64,000 nucleotides of DNA, from positions 1-64,000 of the forward strand of contig CALVAN010000008.1 of NCBI GenBank assembly GCA_944325555.1, given 5' to 3'. The stretch is from Candidatus Gastranaerophilales bacterium (GTDB lineage: Bacteria; Cyanobacteriota; Vampirovibrionia; Gastranaerophilales; Gastranaerophilaceae). How positions within the stretch are numbered: position 1 is the first letter of the stretch; each line of letters starts with the position of its first letter. The notes under the pieces are model-generated. The model was not told the origin of the DNA. It did not search any database and saw nothing but the letters and a program-made list of their open reading frames with translations. Positions 1 to 7,473 of the stretch are shown here, piece after piece. A program made the translations under genes and the position numbers.

Positions 1-85
1 TACTTTGTTTTTACTTACATATATATAAAAACAAAATAAATGTTCTATATTCAGTATATATCTATTTTGTTACATTTCGTTACAA

Positions 86-116
86 AAATACCCGCAGCCT
101 TACTGTGCGGGTATTT
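86..116 (-). terminator. Rho-independent terminator of the transporter gene
   Basis: An 11-bp perfect stem (86-96 with 106-116) has a 9-nt loop. Read on the minus strand it is followed by a T-rich run. It lies just past the stop codon of the minus-strand transporter. Confidence 0.8.
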
Positions 117-137
117 GAGGTTTGTAAAAAATCAGCG

Positions 138-1526
138 TTAGTCTATTTTTCTTTCTTTAATTAATGCTGTAATTGCAAGAGCTGTGAATAAAACTGCAGC
201 GCCTACGTAGAAGGAGTATTCCCAGTGATAGTTTATTAAGCCGCCTGTTAGTTGTATTTCGCATTGTGAGATAAACCAGGCAACTACGGTACAAACAAGC
301 ACCTGCGGGCCTGCTATAAATATATTAAATATTCCCATTACGGCACCTTCAGAACCTTTTTTTATGTATTCAGACAGCATAGCAAAAGGCAAAGATAGTA
401 TGCTAGACCAGCCAATGCCAGCAATACCCATTAATAACATTATTGCTTTTGGATTTTTGGTAAGTGCCATTAATAAATATGCTGCTGTCATTGTTAACAA
501 CGAAATCAGATGTACTTTTTTGTTCCCAAATTTTGTTGATAACAATCCAATGGGTATTGAAACAAGAAAACATACAAGATTAAGTATTGCAAAACAAATG
601 GAAGAAAAGTTTGTTGCGTCTGCCGTTGCATTTTCATATTGTAGAATCAATTCATCTGAAACACTTGTTAAATCAGGTACATTAAAAATTGTATGTATAG
701 AAAATTGTGTAAAAAAGATAAACATACACATAACGCCAATCCAGGTAAAAAATTGCATCATGCATATTTTATAGACTTCCGGAGATGATTTTAAGAATGT
801 TTTAAAATTATCTATAAAAGTTGGTTTTTTGGTTTCTTTTTTATCGTCGTCTTGCTGTTTATCGAATCTGCGTTCTTTAAAGGTTATGCAGGTCCACGTC
901 ATACCTAATGAAAAAGCCAGAGCGGCCATAATAAATTGAGCTTCAATAGACATTTGATAGTCGAAAGCCCAGTTTAAAAACGGTGCTGTGCCTGCCGCAA
1001 TAACTGAACCCAGCCCGATAGCAAAACTAAGATAAGAATTAGCTATAGAGTGTTGTTCCGGCACAATGTTGTCGGGAATTAATGCTCTATATGGGCCTTG
1101 TGCGGCGTTTACGCAAGCATCTATAATCCATATCATTATTGCTGCAATAATTAATGCACCAAATTCCGGCACTGCAATGTGCAGCTTTCCGGCTGTAATA
1201 TTGGCAATTCCCTCGGAATTAGGGAATGCCCACAATGCAATAGCAGCGAGGATAGCGCCAATCATAAGATAAGGTCTTCTTCTACCAAATACAGTGTGTG
1301 TGTTATCACTCATTGCTCCTATGATAGGTTGAACCACCATACCGGTTACAGGTCCTGCAAGCCATATCAATCCGAAAAGAAAAGGTGAAGCGCCCAGACC
1401 TTCCGTAACAGGTCCTGATAAAATAATTCTCATCTGCCAAGCAAATTGTAAACCGAAAAATCCTAAACAAAAGTTTAAGAGTTGTAGTGTGGTTAGTTTT
1501 CTCAATCCCGATTGTTCCTCTGTCAT
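138..1526 (-). CDS. MFS sugar transporter, SLC45/sucrose-symporter type
   Basis: 462 aa, a predicted 12-helix inner-membrane protein of the major facilitator superfamily. The N-terminal part has the stretch GPVTGMVVQPIIGAMSD followed by FGRRRPY in the loop after helix 2, the pattern typical of the plant SUT/animal SLC45 sucrose-proton symporters. A charged cytoplasmic loop near residues 220-235 (rich in K, D and E) separates the two halves. The likely role is proton-coupled uptake of a disaccharide or related sugar; the substrate cannot be read from sequence. It is transcribed alone, divergent from the serine dehydratase genes, and ends at a clear terminator. The genes for glucan enzymes further on fit a sugar-using cell, but there is no direct linkage. 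Confidence 0.8.
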   Translation of the reverse strand: MTEEQSGLRKLTTLQLLNFCLGFFGLQFAWQMRIILSGPVTEGLGASPFLFGLIWLAGPVTGMVVQPIIGAMSDNTHTVFGRRRPYLMIGAILAAIALWAFPNSEGIANITAGKLHIAVPEFGALIIAAIMIWIIDACVNAAQGPYRALIPDNIVPEQHSIANSYLSFAIGLGSVIAAGTAPFLNWAFDYQMSIEAQFIMAALAFSLGMTWTCITFKERRFDKQQDDDKKETKKPTFIDNFKTFLKSSPEVYKICMMQFFTWIGVMCMFIFFTQFSIHTIFNVPDLTSVSDELILQYENATADATNFSSICFAILNLVCFLVSIPIGLLSTKFGNKKVHLISLLTMTAAYLLMALTKNPKAIMLLMGIAGIGWSSILSLPFAMLSEYIKKGSEGAVMGIFNIFIAGPQVLVCTVVAWFISQCEIQLTGGLINYHWEYSFYVGAAVLFTALAITALIKERKID

Positions 1527-1671
1527 AAAAATCCCCTCTACTATTATAGATGCATTTCTATTATATTAAGAAATTTAAATAAAATCAAAACAAATTTTAT
1601 TATTGTTCTCATAGTAATTGACCAAACGAAAATATGATGTATAAAATTATATAAGAGGTTCAGGTATTTTT

Positions 1672-2349
1672 ATGGAAAAAGCCAAAACATTATTTGATGT
1701 AATAGGGCCGGTAATGGTAGGCCCATCAAGTTCACACACAGCAGGTGCTGTTCGTATAGGGTACCTTGCTGGGAAAATTTTCGGAGAAAAACCTGATAAA
1801 GTAACCTTCCGGCTTTATAACTCTTTTGCAAAAACAGGCAGGGGACACGGTACCGATAAAGGCTTGTTAGGCGGTGTATTGGGCTATGATGTAGATAACG
1901 AGAAGATAAAAACTGCTTATGAAGAAGCAGAAAAACGTTCAATTGCCTTTTACTTTGAATTTCGGGATGATTACACACGACATCCTAATTCGGTTGATAT
2001 TATTCTTGAAAATACAAATATCGGAAAAATGGAAATAAACGGTATTTCTGTAGGTGCAGGAGAAGTCGCAATCACAAAGATAAACGGGTATAAATTCAAT
2101 ATAAACGGTGATTATGACACATTAATCTTAATATATAAAGACAAACCGGGTATGATATATAGAGTAACAGCTTTGTTGCAGGGACAAAATATTAATATCG
2201 CATCAATGCATTGTGATAGAAAGGCTAAAGGTAAGCAGGCTTCTATGGGTATTTGTGTTGATGGCGCTATTCCCGATTATATTATTAATGAATTAAGTAA
2301 AATAGAAGAGGTCTATCTTATAAGAAATATAGAAGTGTTGAAAAAATGA
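1672..2349 (+). CDS. sdaAB: L-serine dehydratase, iron-sulfur-dependent, beta subunit
   Basis: 225 aa. The N-terminal domain has the diagnostic MVGPSSSHTAGAVRIG motif (residues ~15-30), and the C-terminal ~75 residues form an ACT-like domain (LILIYKDKPGMIYRVTALL) that is expected to bind serine. With the alpha subunit it deaminates L-serine to pyruvate and ammonia using an oxygen-sensitive [4Fe-4S] cluster. The stop codon overlaps the start of the alpha gene by 4 nt (ATGA), so the two are translationally coupled in the beta-then-alpha order usual for Firmicutes-type enzymes. The first ATG follows a weak GAGGTT ribosome site. Confidence 0.95.
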   Translation: MEKAKTLFDVIGPVMVGPSSSHTAGAVRIGYLAGKIFGEKPDKVTFRLYNSFAKTGRGHGTDKGLLGGVLGYDVDNEKIKTAYEEAEKRSIAFYFEFRDDYTRHPNSVDIILENTNIGKMEINGISVGAGEVAITKINGYKFNINGDYDTLILIYKDKPGMIYRVTALLQGQNINIASMHCDRKAKGKQASMGICVDGAIPDYIINELSKIEEVYLIRNIEVLKK

Positions 2350-3239
2350 CGGATTTAAAAAACTTTGCGGATATACTTGAAATAGCGAATAATAAAGGCA
2401 AAAGAATATATGAAATTTGTCAGATTCTGGAGTCAGAAAATACTGAAAAACCTGTATCAGATATAAGAAACAGGGTTAAGAATATTATTGCGGCTATGAA
2501 GTCTGCAATAAATGACGGATTAAAATCCGAAGAAAAATCAACAAGCGGTATGTGCGGTGATGATTGTGCAAAGCTGGTTTATATGTATAAAACAGGAAAG
2601 TCGTTATTTTCAACTTTGCAGCAAAAAATTCTTAAATATGCACTTGCAACAGTAGAACAAAATGCCAGAATGGGTAAAATTGCTGCCTGCCCTACAGCAG
2701 GTTCTTGCGGTATAGTTCCGTCTGTAATAATTGCTGTATCTGAAGAAATTGATATTGATGAAGAAAGAGAAGCGGATGCTTTAATAACTGCTGGATTAAT
2801 CGGAAAAATTGTTTCAAACAAACTTGCCCTTGCCGGTGCGGTTGCCGGGTGTCAAAGTGAATGCGGGGTTGCAGCTGCAATGGCTGCAGCCGCAGTTGTG
2901 GAATTATATGAAGGAACAAATGAACAAATTATAAATGCTGCTGCTTTGACTTTAAAAAATATTATGGGCTTGGTTTGTGACCCCGTAGCCGGTTTGGTGG
3001 AAATTCCTTGTGTAAAACGTAATGCTTTTCTTGCAATTTATGCCTTGGTTGGTGCGGAATTAGCTCTTGCCGGTGTAAAATCGATTATACCTGCGGATGA
3101 AATAGTTGATGCGATGAAACAGGTTGGTGAAATGATGTCTCCCAAACTTAAAGAAAGTTCTGAGGCCGGGCTTGCTACAACTCCTACGGGGTTAAAAATT
3201 ACATCAGAATTGGAAGAAAAGTGGAATAATCAGGAATAA
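2346..3239 (+). CDS. sdaAA: L-serine dehydratase, iron-sulfur-dependent, alpha subunit
   Basis: 297 aa, close to the usual length for the alpha chain. It carries the family motifs CPTAGSCGIVPS, CQSECG and CDPVAGLVEIPC; their cysteines include the ligands of the catalytic [4Fe-4S] cluster in characterised homologues. Glycine/alanine-rich helices (AAAMAAAAVVEL) are typical of the family. The start overlaps the beta-subunit stop by 4 nt, so expression is coupled. The enzyme supplies pyruvate from serine in anaerobic fermentation. No regulator is adjacent. Confidence 0.95.
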   Translation: MTDLKNFADILEIANNKGKRIYEICQILESENTEKPVSDIRNRVKNIIAAMKSAINDGLKSEEKSTSGMCGDDCAKLVYMYKTGKSLFSTLQQKILKYALATVEQNARMGKIAACPTAGSCGIVPSVIIAVSEEIDIDEEREADALITAGLIGKIVSNKLALAGAVAGCQSECGVAAAMAAAAVVELYEGTNEQIINAAALTLKNIMGLVCDPVAGLVEIPCVKRNAFLAIYALVGAELALAGVKSIIPADEIVDAMKQVGEMMSPKLKESSEAGLATTPTGLKITSELEEKWNNQE

Positions 3240-3448
3240 CACTCGATGTTTGAAGGACATCAAGCGAATTTTCGGCTGAGTCTTAGAATGACTAATTGTT
3301 TACTGCACCAAATGTCGTATTGCTAAATCCGACCGGCATTGTTGCTCTGACCGACAAAAACTTGTAAAAATAATAACTGCCAATCTCTTGCAATTTTGCG
3401 AGTTTTTGTTCATCATGAAAATAAATTAAAAGAAAGCCCGTCAAGTTT
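3240..3448. other. Intergenic stretch, nothing recognised
   Basis: About 210 nt between sdaAA and the pseudouridine synthase gene. I see no convincing terminator, ORF or repeat here; it probably holds the promoter of the next operon. Confidence 0.4.
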
Positions 3449-4219
3449 ATGTTTAACAAAAAGAATCAAAAAATAGAACAAATCAGACTTAATAAATTTA
3501 TTGCATCTACCGGACTTTGCTCAAGACGTAAAGCTGATGAGTTTATTGAACAGGGCTTTGTTAAAGTTAACGGCGTAATTGTTAAAGAGATGGGTTATCT
3601 TGTAACAAACAAGGATAAAATTACCGTAAAAAATCAACCGCTAAAAAAAACAGCACCGGTTTATATAAAATACTACAAACCGGCGGGATATATTACTACA
3701 ATGAGTGATGAAAAGGGAAGAAAAACAATATATGATATCCTGCCTGATGAGGTTAAAGACCTTAAACCCGTGGGAAGGCTGGATAAGGATTCTACGGGAC
3801 TTTTGATTCTTACAAATGACGGTGATTTTATAAACAAAATGACTCACCCTTCGGTAAAAATACCTAAAGTTTACAGGGTATCGGCAGAGGGTAAAATGAA
3901 TACTCAGCACCTGCTGCAAATGGCAAAGGGTATTGAAATAGAAAAGGGAAAAATGGCATACGCAGATGCGATGATTCTTGATTATGAAGGTAAAAATACA
4001 ATTCTTCAAATAGTTCTTTATCAGGGGATGAACAGGCAAATAAGAAAAATGCTGGACTCTTTGGGATTTCCCGTTATATCATTAAAAAGAATTTCTCACG
4101 GAACAATAAATATTCAAGGACTCAAAAAAGGGCAGTTTAAATACATAAAACCGAGGGAAATATCTGATTTGTTAAAATATATACAAAAGCTTGAAAAACA
4201 ACAAACAAAGGAAACATAG
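3449..4219 (+). CDS. rRNA pseudouridine synthase, RsuA/RluB/RluE family
   Basis: 256 aa. An S4 RNA-binding domain (residues ~8-65, with RLNKFIASTGLCSRRKADEF) is followed by the catalytic domain with GRLDKDSTGLLILTNDGDF. The aspartate at about residue 112 is the catalytic residue of this superfamily. It isomerises one uridine in 16S or 23S rRNA to pseudouridine; which position cannot be told from the sequence, and RluB-like is my guess. The stop lies 4 nt before the bioD start, so the pair is probably one transcript. Confidence 0.9.
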   Translation: MFNKKNQKIEQIRLNKFIASTGLCSRRKADEFIEQGFVKVNGVIVKEMGYLVTNKDKITVKNQPLKKTAPVYIKYYKPAGYITTMSDEKGRKTIYDILPDEVKDLKPVGRLDKDSTGLLILTNDGDFINKMTHPSVKIPKVYRVSAEGKMNTQHLLQMAKGIEIEKGKMAYADAMILDYEGKNTILQIVLYQGMNRQIRKMLDSLGFPVISLKRISHGTINIQGLKKGQFKYIKPREISDLLKYIQKLEKQQTKET

Positions 4220-4223
4220 CTAT

Positions 4224-4946
4224 ATGCAGGTTTTTGTTACAGGTACTGACACAGATGTGGGAAAAACAGTTGTTACTGCAGGTTTGGCTGCGGTAATGCA
4301 GTCATTAGGCTACAAAGCCGGTGTTTATAAGCCTTTTCAAAGTGGTGCAGAAGTAAAAAACGGGTTTCTTGTTTCTCCTGATTTGGCTTATGTAAAACAG
4401 TTTGATTTTTATATAGAGACTTTGTGTTCTTATTTACTTAAAGCTCCTACTGCTCCTTATATAGCAGCCGAACTTGACGGTATTGAAATTGATATGGATA
4501 CAGTTAAGCAGGAGTATAATTCGATAAAAGAAAATTGTGATGTTTTGCTTGTAGAAGGTGCCGGCGGTTTAATGGTACCGGTTACAAAAGAAGTATTAAT
4601 GATAGATGTAGCTAAAATGCTTGAAATTCCTTTGTTGATTGTCGCCCGTCCGGATTTAGGAACGATAAACCACACACTTTTGACAATAAATGCGGCAAAA
4701 CAGGCAGGCATTGATGTTGCAGGGGTTATAATAAACAGATATCCCAGAGGAACAAACGATATTGCAATAAAAACAGCTCCAAAACTTATAGAAGAATACT
4801 CGGATGCTAATATACTCGGTATAATTCCTGATATAGAAGATTTTAAAAATGCAAAGCCGGGGGCTCTTATTAATGTGTTTATAAACAGCCTTGATATTGA
4901 AGGTATTTTTAGGATAAAAATACCTAAACTAAATTTGTCATTATAG
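4224..4946 (+). CDS. bioD: ATP-dependent dethiobiotin synthetase
   Basis: 240 aa from this start. The P-loop GTDTDVGKT (residues 7-15) and VEGAGGLMVP are diagnostic for BioD, which closes the ureido ring of dethiobiotin from 7,8-diaminopelargonate, CO2 and ATP in biotin synthesis. An in-frame ATG exists 33 nt upstream inside the preceding gene, but the AAAGGA site at about 4207-4213 is correctly spaced for 4224, and homologues begin almost directly with the P-loop strand. No bioA, bioB or bioF is nearby, so the pathway genes are dispersed or incomplete. Confidence 0.9.
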   Translation: MQVFVTGTDTDVGKTVVTAGLAAVMQSLGYKAGVYKPFQSGAEVKNGFLVSPDLAYVKQFDFYIETLCSYLLKAPTAPYIAAELDGIEIDMDTVKQEYNSIKENCDVLLVEGAGGLMVPVTKEVLMIDVAKMLEIPLLIVARPDLGTINHTLLTINAAKQAGIDVAGVIINRYPRGTNDIAIKTAPKLIEEYSDANILGIIPDIEDFKNAKPGALINVFINSLDIEGIFRIKIPKLNLSL

Positions 4947-5053
4947 TATTTCTTTTATGCCAAAATACTTGTAAAGATTTTATAAAGGCTGTTTTGGTCA
5001 GTGGTAAAATTAAAGAATAGTTAGGAAGACGTATGTGGAAAAAGGAGAGTTTT

Positions 5054-6178
5054 ATGATTCCTATAGTTGATTTAAAAAGACAATACAAACAAACCGGGGC
5101 AGAAATAGAAAAAGCAGTTGTTGAAGTGTTACGTTCAGGTGCTTATATTTTAGGCCCTAATACAAAAGCTCTTGAACAGGAATTTGCTCAATATCTTGGT
5201 ACCAAACATGCTATCGGGCTTAATTCCGGTACAGATGCTTTGCACCTTGCTTTAAGAGCACTTGATATAGGAGCTGGTGATGAAGTTATTACTGTAGCAT
5301 TTACTTTTGTTGCGACTACTGAATCAGTCGAAATTGTCGGTGCAACTCCTGTATTTGTTGATATTGATCCTGATACCTTCAATATGGATGTAACTCAAAT
5401 AGAATCTAAAATTACTCCCCGTACAAAAGCAATTATGCCTGTACATCTTTATGGTCAGCCTGCTGATATGGATGCAATTATGGATATTGCAAAACGTCAT
5501 AACTTATATGTAATCGAAGACTGCTGTCAGGCTATCGGTGCCGAATATAAAGGTAAAAAAGTCGGTTCATTTGGAGATATCGGCTGCTACAGCTTCTTCC
5601 CGACTAAAAATTTAGGCGGTATGGGCGATGGCGGTATGGCTGTAACTAACAGCGATTACCTCAAAGACAGAATGATTGCTTTAAGAAACCATGGCGGTGC
5701 AATCAGATATCACCACGATGAAGTTGGCGTTAACAGTCGTTTAGATGAAATCCAATCGGCAATTTTAAGAGTTAAAATGAACTATATCGACGAATGGAAT
5801 AAAATGCGTCGTGAAGTTTCTCGCAGATATACTGAATTGTTCAAAGATTGCCCTGATGTACAAACACCTAAAGAACTTCCTGATACATATTGTGTTTATC
5901 ATCAGTACACAATCAAAGTTCCTCACAGAGATGAAGTTCAAAAAATGCTGCAGGAAAACGGCGTAGGTGCTATGCTTTATTATCCGATTCCGCTGCATAT
6001 GCAAAAAGTCCATGCTCATTTGGGTTATAAAATGGGTGATTTGCCTCATACAGAATATGATACACAGCATGTTATGAGCTTGCCGATGTTTGCAGAATTA
6101 ACTATGGAAGAACAAAAAGAAATTGTTGAAAAAGTTAAAGATGCTATAGCAAAATGCAAATCTAAAGCTTGCTGCTAA
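5054..6178 (+). CDS. DegT/DnrJ/EryC1/StrS-family PLP aminotransferase
   Basis: 374 aa. It starts MIPIVDLKRQY, the usual opening of the family, and contains GLNSGTDALHLAL and SFFPTKNLGGMGDGG, where the lysine at about residue 185 should form the Schiff base with pyridoxal phosphate. Members transfer an amino group to nucleotide-linked keto-sugars for surface polysaccharide or natural products. An upstream in-frame ATG at 5033 is less likely because AAAGGAGAG (5040-5048) precedes 5054 at a good distance. The C-terminus ends in a Cys-rich KCKSKACC tail. The gene stands alone with a strong terminator, so the sugar substrate is unknown. Confidence 0.9.
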   Translation: MIPIVDLKRQYKQTGAEIEKAVVEVLRSGAYILGPNTKALEQEFAQYLGTKHAIGLNSGTDALHLALRALDIGAGDEVITVAFTFVATTESVEIVGATPVFVDIDPDTFNMDVTQIESKITPRTKAIMPVHLYGQPADMDAIMDIAKRHNLYVIEDCCQAIGAEYKGKKVGSFGDIGCYSFFPTKNLGGMGDGGMAVTNSDYLKDRMIALRNHGGAIRYHHDEVGVNSRLDEIQSAILRVKMNYIDEWNKMRREVSRRYTELFKDCPDVQTPKELPDTYCVYHQYTIKVPHRDEVQKMLQENGVGAMLYYPIPLHMQKVHAHLGYKMGDLPHTEYDTQHVMSLPMFAELTMEEQKEIVEKVKDAIAKCKSKACC

Positions 6179-6195
6179 AATATTATTTCCTGTTT

Positions 6196-6238
6196 AAAAA
6201 CAAAACCCGTCCTATAATAGAGAACGGGTTTTGTTTTT
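6196..6238 (+). terminator. Strong Rho-independent terminator
   Basis: The stem 6196-6210 pairs with 6224-6238 (core AAAACCCGT/ACGGGTTTT, loop 13 nt) and ends in a T-run. It follows the aminotransferase gene. Confidence 0.9.
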
Positions 6239-6245
6239 TGTAAAT

Positions 6246-6419
6246 GTCTGAGTGGGACCTCGCTTGTAGGAGTGGTACACGGAGTGCGAGTGGCGCCGAG
6301 TCTAGCATCTTACGGAAGTGACCCCATGCACTTGTTGCGGGTACCCTTGTTGTATAGCCAATATTGTACTTGTTTATTGTACCCGTTCAATAAGTTGTCG
6401 GGGTCAGTTGACTATATGA
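6246..6419. repeat. 174-nt dispersed structured repeat, copy A
   Basis: This copy matches 60680-60853 almost exactly and 9963-10136 with about 20 differences. All three are 174 nt, begin GTC(T/G)GAG and end GACTATATGA. An internal hairpin runs from 6319 to 6406: TGACCCC/GGGGTCA (6319-6325 with 6400-6406), ACTTGTTG/CAATAAGT (6330-6337 with 6388-6395, one G-U pair) and CGGGTAC/GTACCCG (6338-6344 with 6379-6385). A smaller 5' stem CTCGC/GCGAG lies at 6259-6263 and 6286-6290. There are no clear terminal inverted repeats. The copy sits directly after a terminator and in front of the tandem-HTH gene. Confidence 0.9.
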
Positions 6420-6482
6420 AATATAACAAAAAATATTTTTAGGGGGTTTATGTATTTGTAGTTAATTAAAAGATTTTGTTCT

Positions 6483-7376
6483 ATGTATATAAATTCATTT
6501 TCATATCCGGTTAAAAACCTGAAAATAAGTTTTACATCACGCAAGCTTGATAATGGTTTTATCTCAAAGATACAATTAGAAGAAGAACTTAAAAATGGTT
6601 CTTCAATTGAAGAAATATCCCAAAAATATAATATTAGCTCTCAAAGAATCAGTGTGCTGTTAAGAGTTTTTGGGTTAACAACGCCTAATAAACGGCATTG
6701 TTTATCTGAGACGGAATTAAATTTGAGAATGCCCAAATTAATTGAACAGGGAGCAACAATCTCAAAAATGTCAGAATCTATCCCAAGATATCAGATAGAA
6801 AAATGGCTGAAAATTAACTTACCGCAAGGTCTTAGAGAATATAGGAAACAACAAAAAACTTTATTATATGCCTCAAGTCTTTCTAATGAAGAAATTGCAA
6901 AAATAAGCGGAGTAACTGTCAGGTCAATAAGAAGCAAACGTGCAAAATACGGATATTCATCAGCTAAACTAAAAGAAGAAAAGAATCTTGAATTAATAAA
7001 AAATGCAATGAATCATTCTTTAAAAATTAAACAGATAGCCCAAGAAGTTAATATGGCTGCAGGAACCTGCTCGAAATATATAAAAAAATACGGCTTGTTG
7101 GAAATTTTTTATCAAAAACTGGGACAGCAAATTATACAAAGAATACAAGAAGGGACAAACAAACGACAACTCGCTAAAGAATTAAATATTTCCCAGAATG
7201 CGTTGAAAACATTGATGAAAAAATGTGAAATAGAAGATGCCTTTGAAACACATAAAAAAGCGGTTATTGCAAAAGTACATATACTTTCTCGAGAAGGTTT
7301 TAAAGTTCGCCAAATAGCAGAAAAATTGGGAATAAGTTCACGAGCAATATTTTATTATCTTAAAAAATTTAATTAG
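6483..7376 (+). CDS. Protein of tandem helix-turn-helix units, function unknown
   Basis: 297 aa with no recognised family name. After a ~25-residue leader (MYINSFSYPVKNLKISFTSR) it is built from about five or six helix-turn-helix-like units, e.g. NGSSIEEISQKYNISSQRIS, SNEEIAKISGVTVRSIRSK, SLKIKQIAQEVNMAAGTCSK, TNKRQLAKELNISQNALKT and GFKVRQIAEKLGISSRAIF. Each resembles the short HTH found in resolvase or sigma-like proteins. It is basic and has no membrane segment, so DNA binding is the likely role. No effector domain is visible. The translated region starts 64 nt after repeat copy A. Confidence 0.6.
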   Translation: MYINSFSYPVKNLKISFTSRKLDNGFISKIQLEEELKNGSSIEEISQKYNISSQRISVLLRVFGLTTPNKRHCLSETELNLRMPKLIEQGATISKMSESIPRYQIEKWLKINLPQGLREYRKQQKTLLYASSLSNEEIAKISGVTVRSIRSKRAKYGYSSAKLKEEKNLELIKNAMNHSLKIKQIAQEVNMAAGTCSKYIKKYGLLEIFYQKLGQQIIQRIQEGTNKRQLAKELNISQNALKTLMKKCEIEDAFETHKKAVIAKVHILSREGFKVRQIAEKLGISSRAIFYYLKKFN

Positions 7377-7473
7377 CGGATTTGGCAATCATATTTCGTC
7401 GTTTTGATTTATTTATTCTGTTTTCGGCTTATGCTATTATACCTTCATACAGAATATTTATGAGGGGTGAATT

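Noticed and set aside
3240-3448. Possible regulatory RNA between sdaAA and the pseudouridine synthase gene
   Set aside because: No stable hairpin, terminator or repeat could be seen in this gap.
4191-4223. Longer bioD start overlapping the pseudouridine synthase gene
   Set aside because: The ribosome site fits the ATG at 4224 and the extra 11 residues (MKNNKQRKHSY) are not part of the family.
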